The notes under the pieces were generated by a model. The model had not been told where the DNA came from. It ran no database searches and saw only the letters and a list, made by a program, of their open reading frames with translations. A program made the position numbers and the translations under genes. 64,000 bases of DNA from Streptomyces venezuelae (lineage in GTDB: Bacteria; Actinomycetota; Actinomycetes; Streptomycetales; Streptomycetaceae): assembly GCF_008642355.1 (NCBI RefSeq), contig NZ_CP029193.1, forward strand, positions 1,946,001 to 2,010,000, written 5' to 3'. This document shows positions 39,675-48,543 of the stretch, piece after piece (positions within the stretch are counted from its first letter, which is position 1; each line of letters starts with the position of its first letter).

Positions 39675-40406
39675 TCATCCTACGGCGGTACCGAACAGAC
39701 TGCCCAGGGCGTACGTCACACCGGCGGCCGCGCCACCGAGCGCGAGCTGCCGCAGACCGCTGAACCACCAGGACCTCGCGGTCACCTTGGCCACCACCGC
39801 ACCGCAGGCGAAGAGCCCGATGAGCGCCAACAGCAGGGCGGGCCACAGCACGGTGGCACCCAGCAGATACGGCAGTACGGGGAGCAGGGCACCCAGCGCG
39901 AACGAGCCGAAGGACGACACCGCGGCGACGGTCGGCGAGGGCAGGTCGCCCGGGTCGATGCCGAGCTCCTCGCGGGCGTGGATCTCCAGGGCCTGCTCGG
40001 GGTCCCTGGACAACTGGCGGGCGACCTCGCGGGCCAGGCCGGGCTCGACACCGCGTGACACGTACAGCTCGGCGAGCTCCCGCTCCTCGTCCTGCGGGTG
40101 CTTGCGCAGCTCGCGGCGCTCCACGTCCAGCTCGGCCTGGACGAGCTCGCGCTGCGAGGCCACGGAGGTGTACTCGCCCGCCGCCATCGAGAAGGCGCCC
40201 GCGGCGAGCCCCGCGAGGCCGGTGATGACGATGGTCTCCCGCGACACCGCGCCGCCCGCGACACCGGTCATCAGCGCGAGGTTGGAGACGAGCCCGTCCA
40301 TCGCCCCGAAGACCGCGGGACGGAGCCAGCCACCGTTCACATCGCGGTGGGTGTGGTTGTCGCGGTGCGCCTCGTGCAGTGCCGCTTCGGTCTCGATGAT
40401 CGCCAT
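39675..40406 (-). CDS. VIT1/CCC1-family membrane transporter
   Basis: A 243-residue protein of the vacuolar iron/manganese transporter family, expected to export or sequester Fe2+ or Mn2+. Conserved parts: WLRPAVFGAMDGLVSNLALMTGVAG in the first helix with the substrate Asp, GAFSMAAGEYTSVASQRE with the Glu/Ser motif of helix 2, and a cytosolic helical metal-binding region with many Glu (about 75-140). Three further helices complete the usual five. The ATG at 40406 is divergent from the ADP-ribosylglycohydrolase operon. Confidence 0.92.
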   Translation of the reverse strand: MAIIETEAALHEAHRDNHTHRDVNGGWLRPAVFGAMDGLVSNLALMTGVAGGAVSRETIVITGLAGLAAGAFSMAAGEYTSVASQRELVQAELDVERRELRKHPQDEERELAELYVSRGVEPGLAREVARQLSRDPEQALEIHAREELGIDPGDLPSPTVAAVSSFGSFALGALLPVLPYLLGATVLWPALLLALIGLFACGAVVAKVTARSWWFSGLRQLALGGAAAGVTYALGSLFGTAVG

Positions 40407-40683
40407 GGTGGGGCCCCCTCGTACGTGTTGGACGACCTCGAAAGTACGCGCGAAAAAAATCTCCCGCCAGCAAGGAAGGCCGTACTTACCTGCGAAAACG
40501 CGCCGCGGGAGAGGGTGGAGAAGGGTCCACCCGTGCGCGGCGATCCGCACCTCCAGGAAGCGCGAAGGGGTGATCTGAGCTCAGGCATGCTCTTCTGAGC
40601 GCCCGACGTGGCAGGGATGCACCAAGCACCCCATCCAGCGGTCCGCGCATCCACCGGCGGCCCGCACCCAAGGGAGGCACGGC

Positions 40684-41694
40684 ATGGCGTCCACCGCATG
40701 CGTTCCCTCGGCCCCGGCGCCCGGTGACGCCGACGACCTCCGCGAGCGGGCGCGCGGCGCGCTCCTCGGCCTCGCGGTCGGCGACGCGCTCGGCGCGCCC
40801 GCCGAGAACATGAAGCCGTCCGAGATCCGCCGCCGCTGGGGCCGCATCACGGGCTACGTCGCCGAACACCCGGCGGGCACGGACGACACGGAGTACGCGA
40901 TCTTCTCCGGTCTCCTGCTCGCCCGGCACGGTTCCGCGCTCACGGTCGCGCACGTCGAGAAGGCCTGGCACCAGTGGATCGCGGACCTGGACGAGGGCCC
41001 GTTCCGCGGCGCGGGCTTCAGCGAACGCGGCACCCTCGAGAACCTGCGCAGAGGGCTCGCCGCGCCGATCTCCGCCCAGCACCGGCACGCGTGGAGCGAC
41101 GGCCTCGCGATGCGGGCCGCGCCCTTCGGCGTCTTCGCCGCGGGCGACCCGCACGAAGCGGCCCGCCTCGTCGCGATCGACGGCTCGGTCAGCCATGACG
41201 GCGAGGGGATCTACGGCGGCCGCGCGGTGGCGGCGGGGGTCGCGGCGGCCATGGCGGGCGCCCCGGTGGAGGCGGTGGTGGCGGCGGCCCTCTCGGTCGT
41301 CCCCGAGGACTCGTGGACGTCCCGCTCGTTGCGCCGCGCGGTGGCGGCCGCCGACCGCGGCGAACGCGCGGTGCGCTCCGCGGTGGTCATCGGCGGCTAC
41401 CCCTGGACGGACCTCGCCCCCGAGGCGGTCGGGCTCGCGTTCGGGGCGTACGCGGTGGCGCGCGGGGACTTCGGCGACGCGGTGCTCTGCGCGGTGAACA
41501 TGGGCCGGGACGCCGACACGACGGCGGCGGTGGCGGGCGCGCTCTCCGGCGCGACGTGCGGCGCGGCGGCGATCCCCCTCCCCTGGTCGACGGCGATCGG
41601 CCCGGCCCGGGGCAGCTGCCTGCCGTCGATGCGGGGCCACCACGTCTTGGACGTGGCGGACCTCCTGACCCCGGACGGGACGCACGATGAATGA
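40684..41694 (+). CDS. ADP-ribosylglycohydrolase-fold protein A (first of four)
   Basis: DraG/ARH-type hydrolase of 336 residues; the family cleaves N- or O-glycosidic bonds to ADP-ribose or related ribosides using two Mg2+. All landmarks are present: GALLGLAVGDALGAPAE (26-41), metal motif TDDT at 66-69, and the second metal motif GRDADTTAAVAGAL at 274-287. The ATG at 40684 has GGAGG upstream. It opens a seven-gene operon and its stop overlaps the start of the next gene by eight bases. The true substrate is unknown; linked genes point to small-molecule metabolism rather than protein ADP-ribosylation. Confidence 0.9.
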   Translation: MASTACVPSAPAPGDADDLRERARGALLGLAVGDALGAPAENMKPSEIRRRWGRITGYVAEHPAGTDDTEYAIFSGLLLARHGSALTVAHVEKAWHQWIADLDEGPFRGAGFSERGTLENLRRGLAAPISAQHRHAWSDGLAMRAAPFGVFAAGDPHEAARLVAIDGSVSHDGEGIYGGRAVAAGVAAAMAGAPVEAVVAAALSVVPEDSWTSRSLRRAVAAADRGERAVRSAVVIGGYPWTDLAPEAVGLAFGAYAVARGDFGDAVLCAVNMGRDADTTAAVAGALSGATCGAAAIPLPWSTAIGPARGSCLPSMRGHHVLDVADLLTPDGTHDE

Positions 41695-43009
41695 CCGGGA
41701 GGCTGTCCCTGCTGTGGGCAGGCGTGCCGCGGGGCGAGGGGGGTCCCCCCTGCTCGAACGAAGCCGAGAGCCTGGGGGAGGGTGGGCACAGCCCACGGTG
41801 CCGGGTGCGGCATACGGAGGCGCCCGGCAATGCAACGCCTCCGGCGCCGAAGGGCTCCTGCTCGGCCTGGCCGCAGGCGACGCCGCAGGGTGGCCCGCGG
41901 CCCGCCACAGAGCATCCCGCATGCCCGAGTGGACACGCCGCCTCACCCGCGAACTCGACACCTTCGCCGAGCAGAACGCCACGACCACCCTTCCCGTCCC
42001 CATCGCCCTGAACCAGCCCCCGGAACCCCTCCGCCTCGGCCCCTCCGACGACGCGGAATGGGCGGCGTTCACCGCGGAGTCCGTACTCCGCGCCGGACCG
42101 GGCAACGACCACCTGAAAGTACGGGCCGCACTCGACCTCGCCTGGACCACCCTCGCCGCCGAGATCGCCGCCGCCGCCGAGCGCGCCCCCGAGGTCGAGT
42201 CCGCCGTGCTCCCCCTGCGCGCCCGCATCTCCGTACGCGCCGGTCTCGGCAACCTCGCCACGGGTCTGCGCCCGCCCGCCACCGGCCACGACAACCCGCA
42301 CTACTTCGACGACGCGGCCTGCGTACGGGCCTGCGTGCTCGCCCTCGTCCACCCCGGCGACCCCGAACACGCCGCCGCTCTCGCGGAGTTCGACGCCCGC
42401 TACACCCAGGACGGCGACGGCGTGCACGGCGCCCGCGCCATGGCCGCCGCCGTCGCCGCCGCGCTCGGGGACGCCGACGTCGACACCGCCGTGGACCGCG
42501 CCCTCGACCAGCTCCCGGAGCACACGGAGATCGGCAGGAACGCCCGGCACGCCGTGAAGACGGCCCGCGCCCAGCCGGAGGAGGACGGCGCCTTCGCCCT
42601 CGTACCGTTCCTGGAGCACCAGATCGTCGACCACGTCTACAGCTACGGTATCGCCGCCGCCGAGACCGTGCCGGTCGCCCTCGCCCTGGCCACCGCCGCG
42701 CGCGGCCGCATCGCCGAGGCGGTGCCCGCCGCCGCGTGCCTGTCGCGTGTCGCGGACTCAGCGCCCGCGCTCGCCGGGGCGCTGACCGGCGTTCTGGGCA
42801 CGGCGGCCGCGATCCCCGCCGCCTGGCGCGACGCCTGCCGCACCCTGTCGGGCTGCGCGCTCCCCCGGCTCGCCGGCACCGACCTGGTGGAACTCGCCGG
42901 ACGCCTGACAGCCACGGAACAGACCACCTCAGGTGGACAATCCCGACATGATGTCTACGACGACCACAACCACAACAATGCACGCAAAGGGGATGACGGC
43001 ACACCCTGA
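41687..43009 (+). CDS. ADP-ribosylglycohydrolase-fold protein B, with altered metal site
   Basis: Second paralogue, 440 residues from the ATG at 41687. The fold starts only at about residue 53 (AEGLLLGLAAGDAAG); residues 15-38 are encoded by a dispersed palindromic repeat, so the true start may be a GTG at 41798. The first metal motif is SDD at 120-122. At the second motif the usual R-D-x-D-T reads R-V-A-D-S (354-358): one metal-binding Asp is replaced by Val355. The protein may therefore have reduced or changed activity. It overlaps the start of gene C by 62 bp. Confidence 0.82.
   Translation: MNDREAVPAVGRRAAGRGGSPLLERSREPGGGWAQPTVPGAAYGGARQCNASGAEGLLLGLAAGDAAGWPAARHRASRMPEWTRRLTRELDTFAEQNATTTLPVPIALNQPPEPLRLGPSDDAEWAAFTAESVLRAGPGNDHLKVRAALDLAWTTLAAEIAAAAERAPEVESAVLPLRARISVRAGLGNLATGLRPPATGHDNPHYFDDAACVRACVLALVHPGDPEHAAALAEFDARYTQDGDGVHGARAMAAAVAAALGDADVDTAVDRALDQLPEHTEIGRNARHAVKTARAQPEEDGAFALVPFLEHQIVDHVYSYGIAAAETVPVALALATAARGRIAEAVPAAACLSRVADSAPALAGALTGVLGTAAAIPAAWRDACRTLSGCALPRLAGTDLVELAGRLTATEQTTSGGQSRHDVYDDHNHNNARKGDDGTP
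41741..41787 (+). repeat. Dispersed palindromic repeat, second copy
   Basis: Imperfect stem-loop with CCCCCCTGCTCGAACGAAG and GAGAGCCTGGGGGAGGG, homologous to 13111-13157 inside pepN. It lies at the junction of paralogues A and B, within the 5' part of the B reading frame. Confidence 0.8.
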
Positions 43010-44171
43010 ACCCTCCCTGGCCGACCGCGTCACCGGCTGCCTCGTCGGCGCCGCCGTGGGCGACGCGCTCGGCGGCCCCGTCGAGGGGTACGCGCCCGAG
43101 CAGATCGCCGAGCGCCACGGCGGCCGCGTGACCGGCATCGTCGGCCCCTGGAACGGCGACGACTGGCGCACCGCCCGGCCCATCGCGCCGTACCACAAGG
43201 GCGACGGGCACGTCACCGACGACACCCTGATGACCCACGCACTGGTCCGCGTGTACGCCACCGTCCGCGACCACCTCGACGCCTACGCCGTGGCCGACCA
43301 CCTGGTCCCCGACCTGATGACGACCCCGCGCTGGATCCCGGAGCTGGAGGCCGACGCGCTCCCCCTGCACCGGATCTTCCTCGCCGAGAAGTGGCTCGTG
43401 GCCCGCCTGCACTACGGCCACGTCGACCCGCGCGAGGCCGGTACCGGGAACATCGTCAACTGCGGTGCGGCGATGTACATGGCGCCGGTCGGCCTCGTCA
43501 ACGCCGCCGACCCGCGGGGCGCGTACACCGAGGCCCTCGACATCGCGGGCGCCCACCAGTCGTCGTACGGCAGGGAGGCGGCCGGCGTCTTCGCGGCGGC
43601 GGTCGCGGCGGCCTGCACACCGGGCGCCACCGCCGAGTCGGTGGTCGACGCGTGCCTCGCCCTGGCCAAGGACGGCACACGCGCCGCGATCGAGGCGGTG
43701 ACCGAAGTCGCCGCGCGCCACCGGGACTTCGAGACGGCGCTGGCCCCCGTCCGTGCCGCGGTCGCCCCCTTCGACACCGTCGGCCCCGACTACCGCGCCC
43801 CGTCCCTCGGCGCCCGCCGCCCCTCCCGGCTGCACTCCGTCGAAGAGCTCCCCGTCGCCCTCGGCATGCTCCTGGTCGGCGGGTCCGACTACCGCCGCAC
43901 CGTGCTCGGGTCCGTCAACTACGGCCGCGACTGCGACTCCATCGCGACGATGAGCGGCGCGCTCGTGGGCGCGCTGCACGGCGAGGCGGCGGTGCCCGGC
44001 GACTGGGCGCGTCGAGTCGCCGAGGCCAGCCGCCTCGACCTGCGCGCACCGGCGGCGGCCCTGACGGAGGTGGCGCGGGAGGTCTTCGCCCGTGACGCCG
44101 GGCGGCGCCGCGCCCACGAGGCGGCGTTCGCGGCCCTGACGGCCGCCGCTCCCGCCGGGGCCGAACGGTGA
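42948..44171 (+). CDS. ADP-ribosylglycohydrolase-fold protein C
   Basis: Third paralogue, about 407 residues. It begins with a Thr run (residues 4-10), then the fold: GCLVGAAVGDALGGPVEG (30-47), metal motif TDD at 90-92 and the second motif GRDCDSIATMSGAL near residue 325. Both metal sites look intact. The start is uncertain: a GTG at 42933, ATGs at 42948, 42978 and 42993 are all in frame and inside the end of gene B. The stop overlaps the start of gene D by four bases (GTGA). Confidence 0.87.
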   Translation: MMSTTTTTTTMHAKGMTAHPEPSLADRVTGCLVGAAVGDALGGPVEGYAPEQIAERHGGRVTGIVGPWNGDDWRTARPIAPYHKGDGHVTDDTLMTHALVRVYATVRDHLDAYAVADHLVPDLMTTPRWIPELEADALPLHRIFLAEKWLVARLHYGHVDPREAGTGNIVNCGAAMYMAPVGLVNAADPRGAYTEALDIAGAHQSSYGREAAGVFAAAVAAACTPGATAESVVDACLALAKDGTRAAIEAVTEVAARHRDFETALAPVRAAVAPFDTVGPDYRAPSLGARRPSRLHSVEELPVALGMLLVGGSDYRRTVLGSVNYGRDCDSIATMSGALVGALHGEAAVPGDWARRVAEASRLDLRAPAAALTEVAREVFARDAGRRRAHEAAFAALTAAAPAGAER

Positions 44172-45511
44172 TCCGCCTGACCTGGGTCCAGCCGGAGGAC
44201 CTCGTCGGCCACGAGCTGCGTCAGGCCGAGCTGGAGGGGCGGGACGTGGCGGCGGTGCGGTGCCGCTGGCTGACGGCGGGCGGCGAGACGGCCCCGGCCA
44301 CCGCGGGCGCCTCCCCGGCCCCGGCCCCGGCCCGCCTCCGCCTCCTCGCCGAACGGCTCCTGGACGAGCTGCGGCCTCCCCCGTGGCACGGCGGACCCCG
44401 CATTCCCGAGACGGGCCCCGTGGTGAGGGCGACCGAGACGGCCGGACTGCGCGACCGCCTGCACGCCGCCTGGCTCGGCAGGGCCGCGGGCTGCGTCCTC
44501 GGCAAACCCGTGGAGAAGCTCCCCCTCGACGGCATCCGAAGCCTCGCCAAGGCCACCGGCAACTGGCCGCTCACCACGTGGTTCACCGAGCGCGGCGTCC
44601 CGCCGAAGCTCAGGGCGGCCTACCCCTGGAACCGCCGCTCCGCCGGGACCTCCCTCGCCGAGAACATCGACGGGACGCCCGAGGACGACGACCTCAACTT
44701 CCCGCTCCTGAACCTCGTCCTGCTCCAACGCCACGGCAAGGGCTTCACCACGGACGACGTGGCGCGGCTCTGGCTGGACGAACTCCCCGCGGGCCGCACC
44801 TTCACCGCCGAACGCGTCGCCTACCGCAACCTGCTCCAGGGCATCGAACCCCCGCACACCGCCATCCACCGCAATCCGTTCCGCGAGTGGATCGGCGCGC
44901 TGATCCGCGCCGACGTGCACGGCTGGACCAACCCGGGGGCGCCGGGGGCGGCGGCCGTGCAGGCCCGCCGCGACGCCGTTCTGAGCCACACGGAGAACGG
45001 CGTGTACGGCGCCATGTTCATCGCGGCGACGATCGCGGCGGCGGCGGGCGGCCGCGCCGACGTCCACGCCTGTCTGGACGCGGGCCTCTCCGTCGTACCG
45101 CCCGCGTCGCGCTTGGCCCGCGCGGTCCGCCACGCCGTCGAACTCGCCCACGACACACCGGACTTCGATGAGGTCGTGGACGCCCTCCACGCACGCCACG
45201 GCACCCACCACTGGGTCCACGTCGTCCCCAACGCCGCCCTGCTCGCCGCCGCGCTCACCCACGCCGACGGCGACTTCACCGGCTCCATCACCCGCGCGGT
45301 GTCCGGCGGCTGGGACACCGACTCCAACGGCGCGACCGCGGGCTCCGTCGCCGGGCTGCTCGCCGGCCGCGCCGACGCGCTCCCCGACCGGTGGACGGCG
45401 CCCCTCAAGAACCGGCTCGCCACCTCTGTGGGCGACTTCAACGGCATCGGCTTCGACGCCCTGGCCGACCTCACCACCGAACTCTCCACCCGGGAGGCAC
45501 CCCCCTCATGA
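44168..45511 (+). CDS. ADP-ribosylglycohydrolase-fold protein D
   Basis: Fourth paralogue, 447 residues, the most divergent. An N-terminal extension of about 95 residues (RLTWVQPEDLVGHELRQA, Pro/Ala-rich to 60) precedes the fold RLHAAWLGRAAGCVLGKPVEKL. The first metal motif is PEDDDLN at 171-177 and the second is GGWDTDSNGATAGSVAG near 385. This long form with EDDD and WDTD motifs is a recognisable sub-branch of the family. The GTG at 44168 and the stop at 45511 both overlap neighbouring genes, so it is translated as part of the operon. Confidence 0.87.
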   Translation: MIRLTWVQPEDLVGHELRQAELEGRDVAAVRCRWLTAGGETAPATAGASPAPAPARLRLLAERLLDELRPPPWHGGPRIPETGPVVRATETAGLRDRLHAAWLGRAAGCVLGKPVEKLPLDGIRSLAKATGNWPLTTWFTERGVPPKLRAAYPWNRRSAGTSLAENIDGTPEDDDLNFPLLNLVLLQRHGKGFTTDDVARLWLDELPAGRTFTAERVAYRNLLQGIEPPHTAIHRNPFREWIGALIRADVHGWTNPGAPGAAAVQARRDAVLSHTENGVYGAMFIAATIAAAAGGRADVHACLDAGLSVVPPASRLARAVRHAVELAHDTPDFDEVVDALHARHGTHHWVHVVPNAALLAAALTHADGDFTGSITRAVSGGWDTDSNGATAGSVAGLLAGRADALPDRWTAPLKNRLATSVGDFNGIGFDALADLTTELSTREAPPS

Positions 45512-46419
45512 CCCGCACGCCCCACATCGCCGTCCTCGGCAGCGCCAACATGGATCTCGTCGCGTACGTCGCCAAGGCCCCGCAGCGGGGCGAGACCGTG
45601 ACGGGCCGCGAGTTCCGCACCGTCCCCGGCGGCAAGGGCGCCAACCAGGCCGTCGCGGCGGCCCGCGCGGGCGCCACCGTCTCGATGATCGGCGCCGTCG
45701 GCAACGACGCGTACGGCACACGGCTCAGGGCCGCCCTGGAACACTCCGGTATCGAGACCGACTCCTTGCGTACGGTCGAGACGCCCACCGGCACCGCGCA
45801 CATCGTCGTCGACGACGACGGCGGCAACGCGATCGTCGTCATCCCCGGCGCGAACGGCACCGTCACCTGCCTCACCCCCGGTGACGAGGGGCTGATCGCC
45901 TCCGCGGACGCGCTGCTGCTCCAGCTGGAGGTCCCCCTCGAAGGGGTGCTCGCCGCCGCGCAGGCCGCCCGGCGCCACGACGTCCGTACGATCCTCACGC
46001 CGGCCCCCGCACAACCCCTCCCGCCCGAACTCCTCGCCTCCGTCGACCTGTTGCTCCCCAACGAGCACGAGGCCGCCACCCTCACCGGCATCGCCGACGA
46101 CCCGCACGCCGCGGCCCGCGCCCTGCTCGCCCAGGTGCCGGAGGTCGTCATCACCCTCGGCTCGCGCGGCAGCCTGTACGCGTCGCGCGGCACCGAACCC
46201 GTGACGGTGCCCGCCCGGCAGGTCGCGGCGGTCGACACCACCGGCGCGGGCGACACCTTCGCGGGCACGCTCGCCGTGGCGCTCGCCGAGGGCAACCCCG
46301 TCGCGGACGCGCTCGGTTGGGCGTCGTCGGCGGCGGCGCTCTCCGTGCAGCGCCCGGGGGCGTCGGCTTCCATGCCGTACCGCAAGGAGATCGACGAAGA
46401 GGCGGGCACCACGTCATGA
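45508..46419 (+). CDS. PfkB-family sugar kinase, ribokinase-like
   Basis: ATP-dependent sugar kinase of 303 residues. It shows the ribokinase opening LGSANMDLVAYV, the GG motif VPGGKGANQAVAAARAG (39-55), the anion-hole and catalytic motif DTTGAGDTFAG with the base Asp, and LLPNEHEA. Ribokinase would make ribose 5-phosphate, which fits ribose release by the four neighbouring hydrolases. The ATG at 45508 overlaps the previous stop (ATGA). Specificity for ribose is an inference from similarity and context. Confidence 0.92.
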   Translation: MTRTPHIAVLGSANMDLVAYVAKAPQRGETVTGREFRTVPGGKGANQAVAAARAGATVSMIGAVGNDAYGTRLRAALEHSGIETDSLRTVETPTGTAHIVVDDDGGNAIVVIPGANGTVTCLTPGDEGLIASADALLLQLEVPLEGVLAAAQAARRHDVRTILTPAPAQPLPPELLASVDLLLPNEHEAATLTGIADDPHAAARALLAQVPEVVITLGSRGSLYASRGTEPVTVPARQVAAVDTTGAGDTFAGTLAVALAEGNPVADALGWASSAAALSVQRPGASASMPYRKEIDEEAGTTS

Positions 46420-47621
46420 CTCCCTCCCGGACAGCCACCGCCCCCCTCACCGGCCTCCGCGTCCTCGACCTCGCCACGCTCTTCGCGGGCCCCCTCGCCG
46501 CCACGATGCTCGGCGACTTCGGCGCGGAGGTCATCAAGGTCGAACACCCCACGCGCCCCGACCCGTCCCGCGGCCACGGCCCCGCCAAGAACGGTGTCGG
46601 CCTGTGGTGGAAGCTCCTCGGCCGCAACAAGCGCACGACGACCCTCGACCTGTCGAAGCCCGGCGGCCGTGCCACTCTCCTGCGCCTGGCCGCCACGAGC
46701 GACGTGATCATCGAGAACTTCCGTCCCGGCACGCTGGAGAAGTGGGACCTGGGCTGGGACGAACTCAGCGCGGCCAACCCGCGTCTCGTCCTCGCCCGCG
46801 TCACCGGGTTCGGGCAGTTCGGCCCGTACTCGCGCCGTCCCGGCTTCGGCACGCTCGCCGAGGCGATGAGCGGCTTCGCCGCGGTCACGGGCGAGCCGGA
46901 CGGGCCTCCGACCCTGCCGCCGTTCGGCCTCGCCGACTCGATCGCGGGCCTGGCGACGGCGTACGCGGTGATGACGGCCCTCGCGGCACGTGACCGCACG
47001 GGCGAGGGGCAGGTGGTCGACATGGCGATCATCGAGCCGATCCTCACGGTCCTCGGCCCGCAGCCGCTCTGGTACGACCAGCTCGGCCACGTGCAGCCCC
47101 GCACGGGCAACCGCTCCACCAACAACGCGCCCCGCAACACCTACCGCACAGCGGACGACAAGTGGGTCGCCGTCTCCACGTCGGCCCAGTCGATCGCGGA
47201 ACGGCTCATGCGGCTGGTCGGCCGCCCCGAACTGATCGCCGAGCCGTGGTTCGCGACGGGCGCGGAGCGGGCCCGCCACGCGGACGTCCTGGACGGGGCG
47301 GTCGGCGCGTGGATCGCCCGGCACACCCGCGCCGAGGTCATCGAGGCCTTCGAGAAGGCGGAGGCGGCGGTCGCCCCCGTCCAGGACGTACGCGACGTCA
47401 TGACCGACCCCCAGTACGCGGCCCTCTCCACCCTCACCACGGTCGACGACCCCGAACTCGGCCCCCTCCGCATGCAGAACGTCCTCTTCCGCCTCTCCGC
47501 GACCCCGGGCGCGATCCACTGGGCGGGCCGCCCCCACGGCGCCGACACCGAAACGGTCCTCACGGAACTGGGCCTGACCCCCGACGAGATCACGACTCTC
47601 CGCAAGGAGGGCGCCCTGTGA
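46416..47621 (+). CDS. Class III CoA-transferase (CaiB/BaiF family)
   Basis: Transfers CoA between carboxylic acids. The 401 residues have LRVLDLATLFAGPLAATMLGDFGAEVIKVE at the N-terminus, the NKRTTTLDL strand, IIENFRPGTLEKW and the catalytic aspartate segment FGLADSIAG (near residue 167). Interlocked-dimer family members run 380-430 residues, so it is full length. It overlaps the kinase stop by four bases. In the operon it would activate an organic acid for the lyase that follows. Confidence 0.93.
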   Translation: MTPSRTATAPLTGLRVLDLATLFAGPLAATMLGDFGAEVIKVEHPTRPDPSRGHGPAKNGVGLWWKLLGRNKRTTTLDLSKPGGRATLLRLAATSDVIIENFRPGTLEKWDLGWDELSAANPRLVLARVTGFGQFGPYSRRPGFGTLAEAMSGFAAVTGEPDGPPTLPPFGLADSIAGLATAYAVMTALAARDRTGEGQVVDMAIIEPILTVLGPQPLWYDQLGHVQPRTGNRSTNNAPRNTYRTADDKWVAVSTSAQSIAERLMRLVGRPELIAEPWFATGAERARHADVLDGAVGAWIARHTRAEVIEAFEKAEAAVAPVQDVRDVMTDPQYAALSTLTTVDDPELGPLRMQNVLFRLSATPGAIHWAGRPHGADTETVLTELGLTPDEITTLRKEGAL

Positions 47622-48451
47622 CCACCCCCACCCCCCTCACCTGGCTCTACGCCCCGGGCGACCGCCCCGACGTCGTCGCCAAGGCCCTCCTTGCGGGGGC
47701 CGACGCCGTCATCGTCGATCTGGAGGACGCCGTCGCCCCCGACCGGAAGGCGTACGCGCGGGCGGCGACCGCCGAGCTGCTCTCCTCGCCGCAGCCACTG
47801 CCCGTCCACGTCCGCGTGAACGCCCTGGACGGGCCCCTCGCCGAGGACGATCTGCGGGCCGTCGCCCCGCTTCCGGGCGTGGCCGGGCTGCGGCTGCCCA
47901 AGGTGACCACCCGCGCCGAGGTCATCCGCGTCGCCGAACGCGCCGTCCCCGCCGACGGGGGCGCCCCCGCCCTGCACGCCCTCGTCGAGTCCGCGCTCGG
48001 CCTGGAGCACGCCTTCGCCATCGCCACCGCGCACCCCGCCCTGCGCGGCATCTCCCTCGGCGAGGCCGACCTCCGTGCGGACCTGGGCGTACGTGACGAC
48101 TCGGGTCTCGACTGGGCCCGCTCCCGCGTCGTGGTCGCCGCGCGGGCGGCGGGACTCGCGCCGCCCGCGCAGTCCGTCCACCCCGACATCCGCGACCTGG
48201 CCGGACTCGCCGCGTCCTGCGCGCGGGGCCGCACCCTCGGTTTCCTGGGGCGCGCGGCGATCCACCCCCGCCAGCTCCCCGTGATCGAGCGCGCCTACCT
48301 CCCCACCCCCGCGGAGATCGAGCGGGCGGAGGCGATCACCGAGGCGGCCGCGACGGACGGGGGCGCTCTGGCCCTGCCGGACGGCCGCTTCGTGGACAAG
48401 GCGGTGGTGGAGGGGGCGCGGCGGGTCCTGGCGCTGGCGCGCAGGAAGTGA
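47618..48451 (+). CDS. HpcH/HpaI aldolase / citrate lyase beta-like protein (CitE-like)
   Basis: Mg2+-dependent C-C lyase of 277 residues acting on beta-hydroxyacyl-CoA thioesters such as citramalyl- or malyl-CoA in characterised relatives. Visible: WLYAPGDRPDVVAKAL, the metal/substrate motif VIVDLEDAVAPDRK, ALVESALGLEHA, LGEADLRADLG and GRAAIHPRQLPVI. It starts with a GTG at 47618 overlapping the CoA-transferase stop. A CoA-transferase followed by such a lyase matches the logic of itaconate or citramalate breakdown, but no hydratase is present here. Confidence 0.9.
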   Translation: MTTPTPLTWLYAPGDRPDVVAKALLAGADAVIVDLEDAVAPDRKAYARAATAELLSSPQPLPVHVRVNALDGPLAEDDLRAVAPLPGVAGLRLPKVTTRAEVIRVAERAVPADGGAPALHALVESALGLEHAFAIATAHPALRGISLGEADLRADLGVRDDSGLDWARSRVVVAARAAGLAPPAQSVHPDIRDLAGLAASCARGRTLGFLGRAAIHPRQLPVIERAYLPTPAEIERAEAITEAAATDGGALALPDGRFVDKAVVEGARRVLALARRK

Positions 48452-48488
48452 CCGGGCCGGGCCGTGCCGTGCCGTGGCCGAAGAACGC

Positions 48489-48524
48489 GAAGGGCCGCCG
48501 GATCAGGTGATCCGGCGGCCCTTC
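48489..48524. terminator. Bidirectional terminator at the end of the hydrolase operon and lgt
   Basis: Perfect 17-bp inverted repeat (48489-48505 with 48508-48524) between the convergent lyase and lgt genes. Confidence 0.85.
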
Positions 48525-48543
48525 GGCGTACGACCGATGAGCG

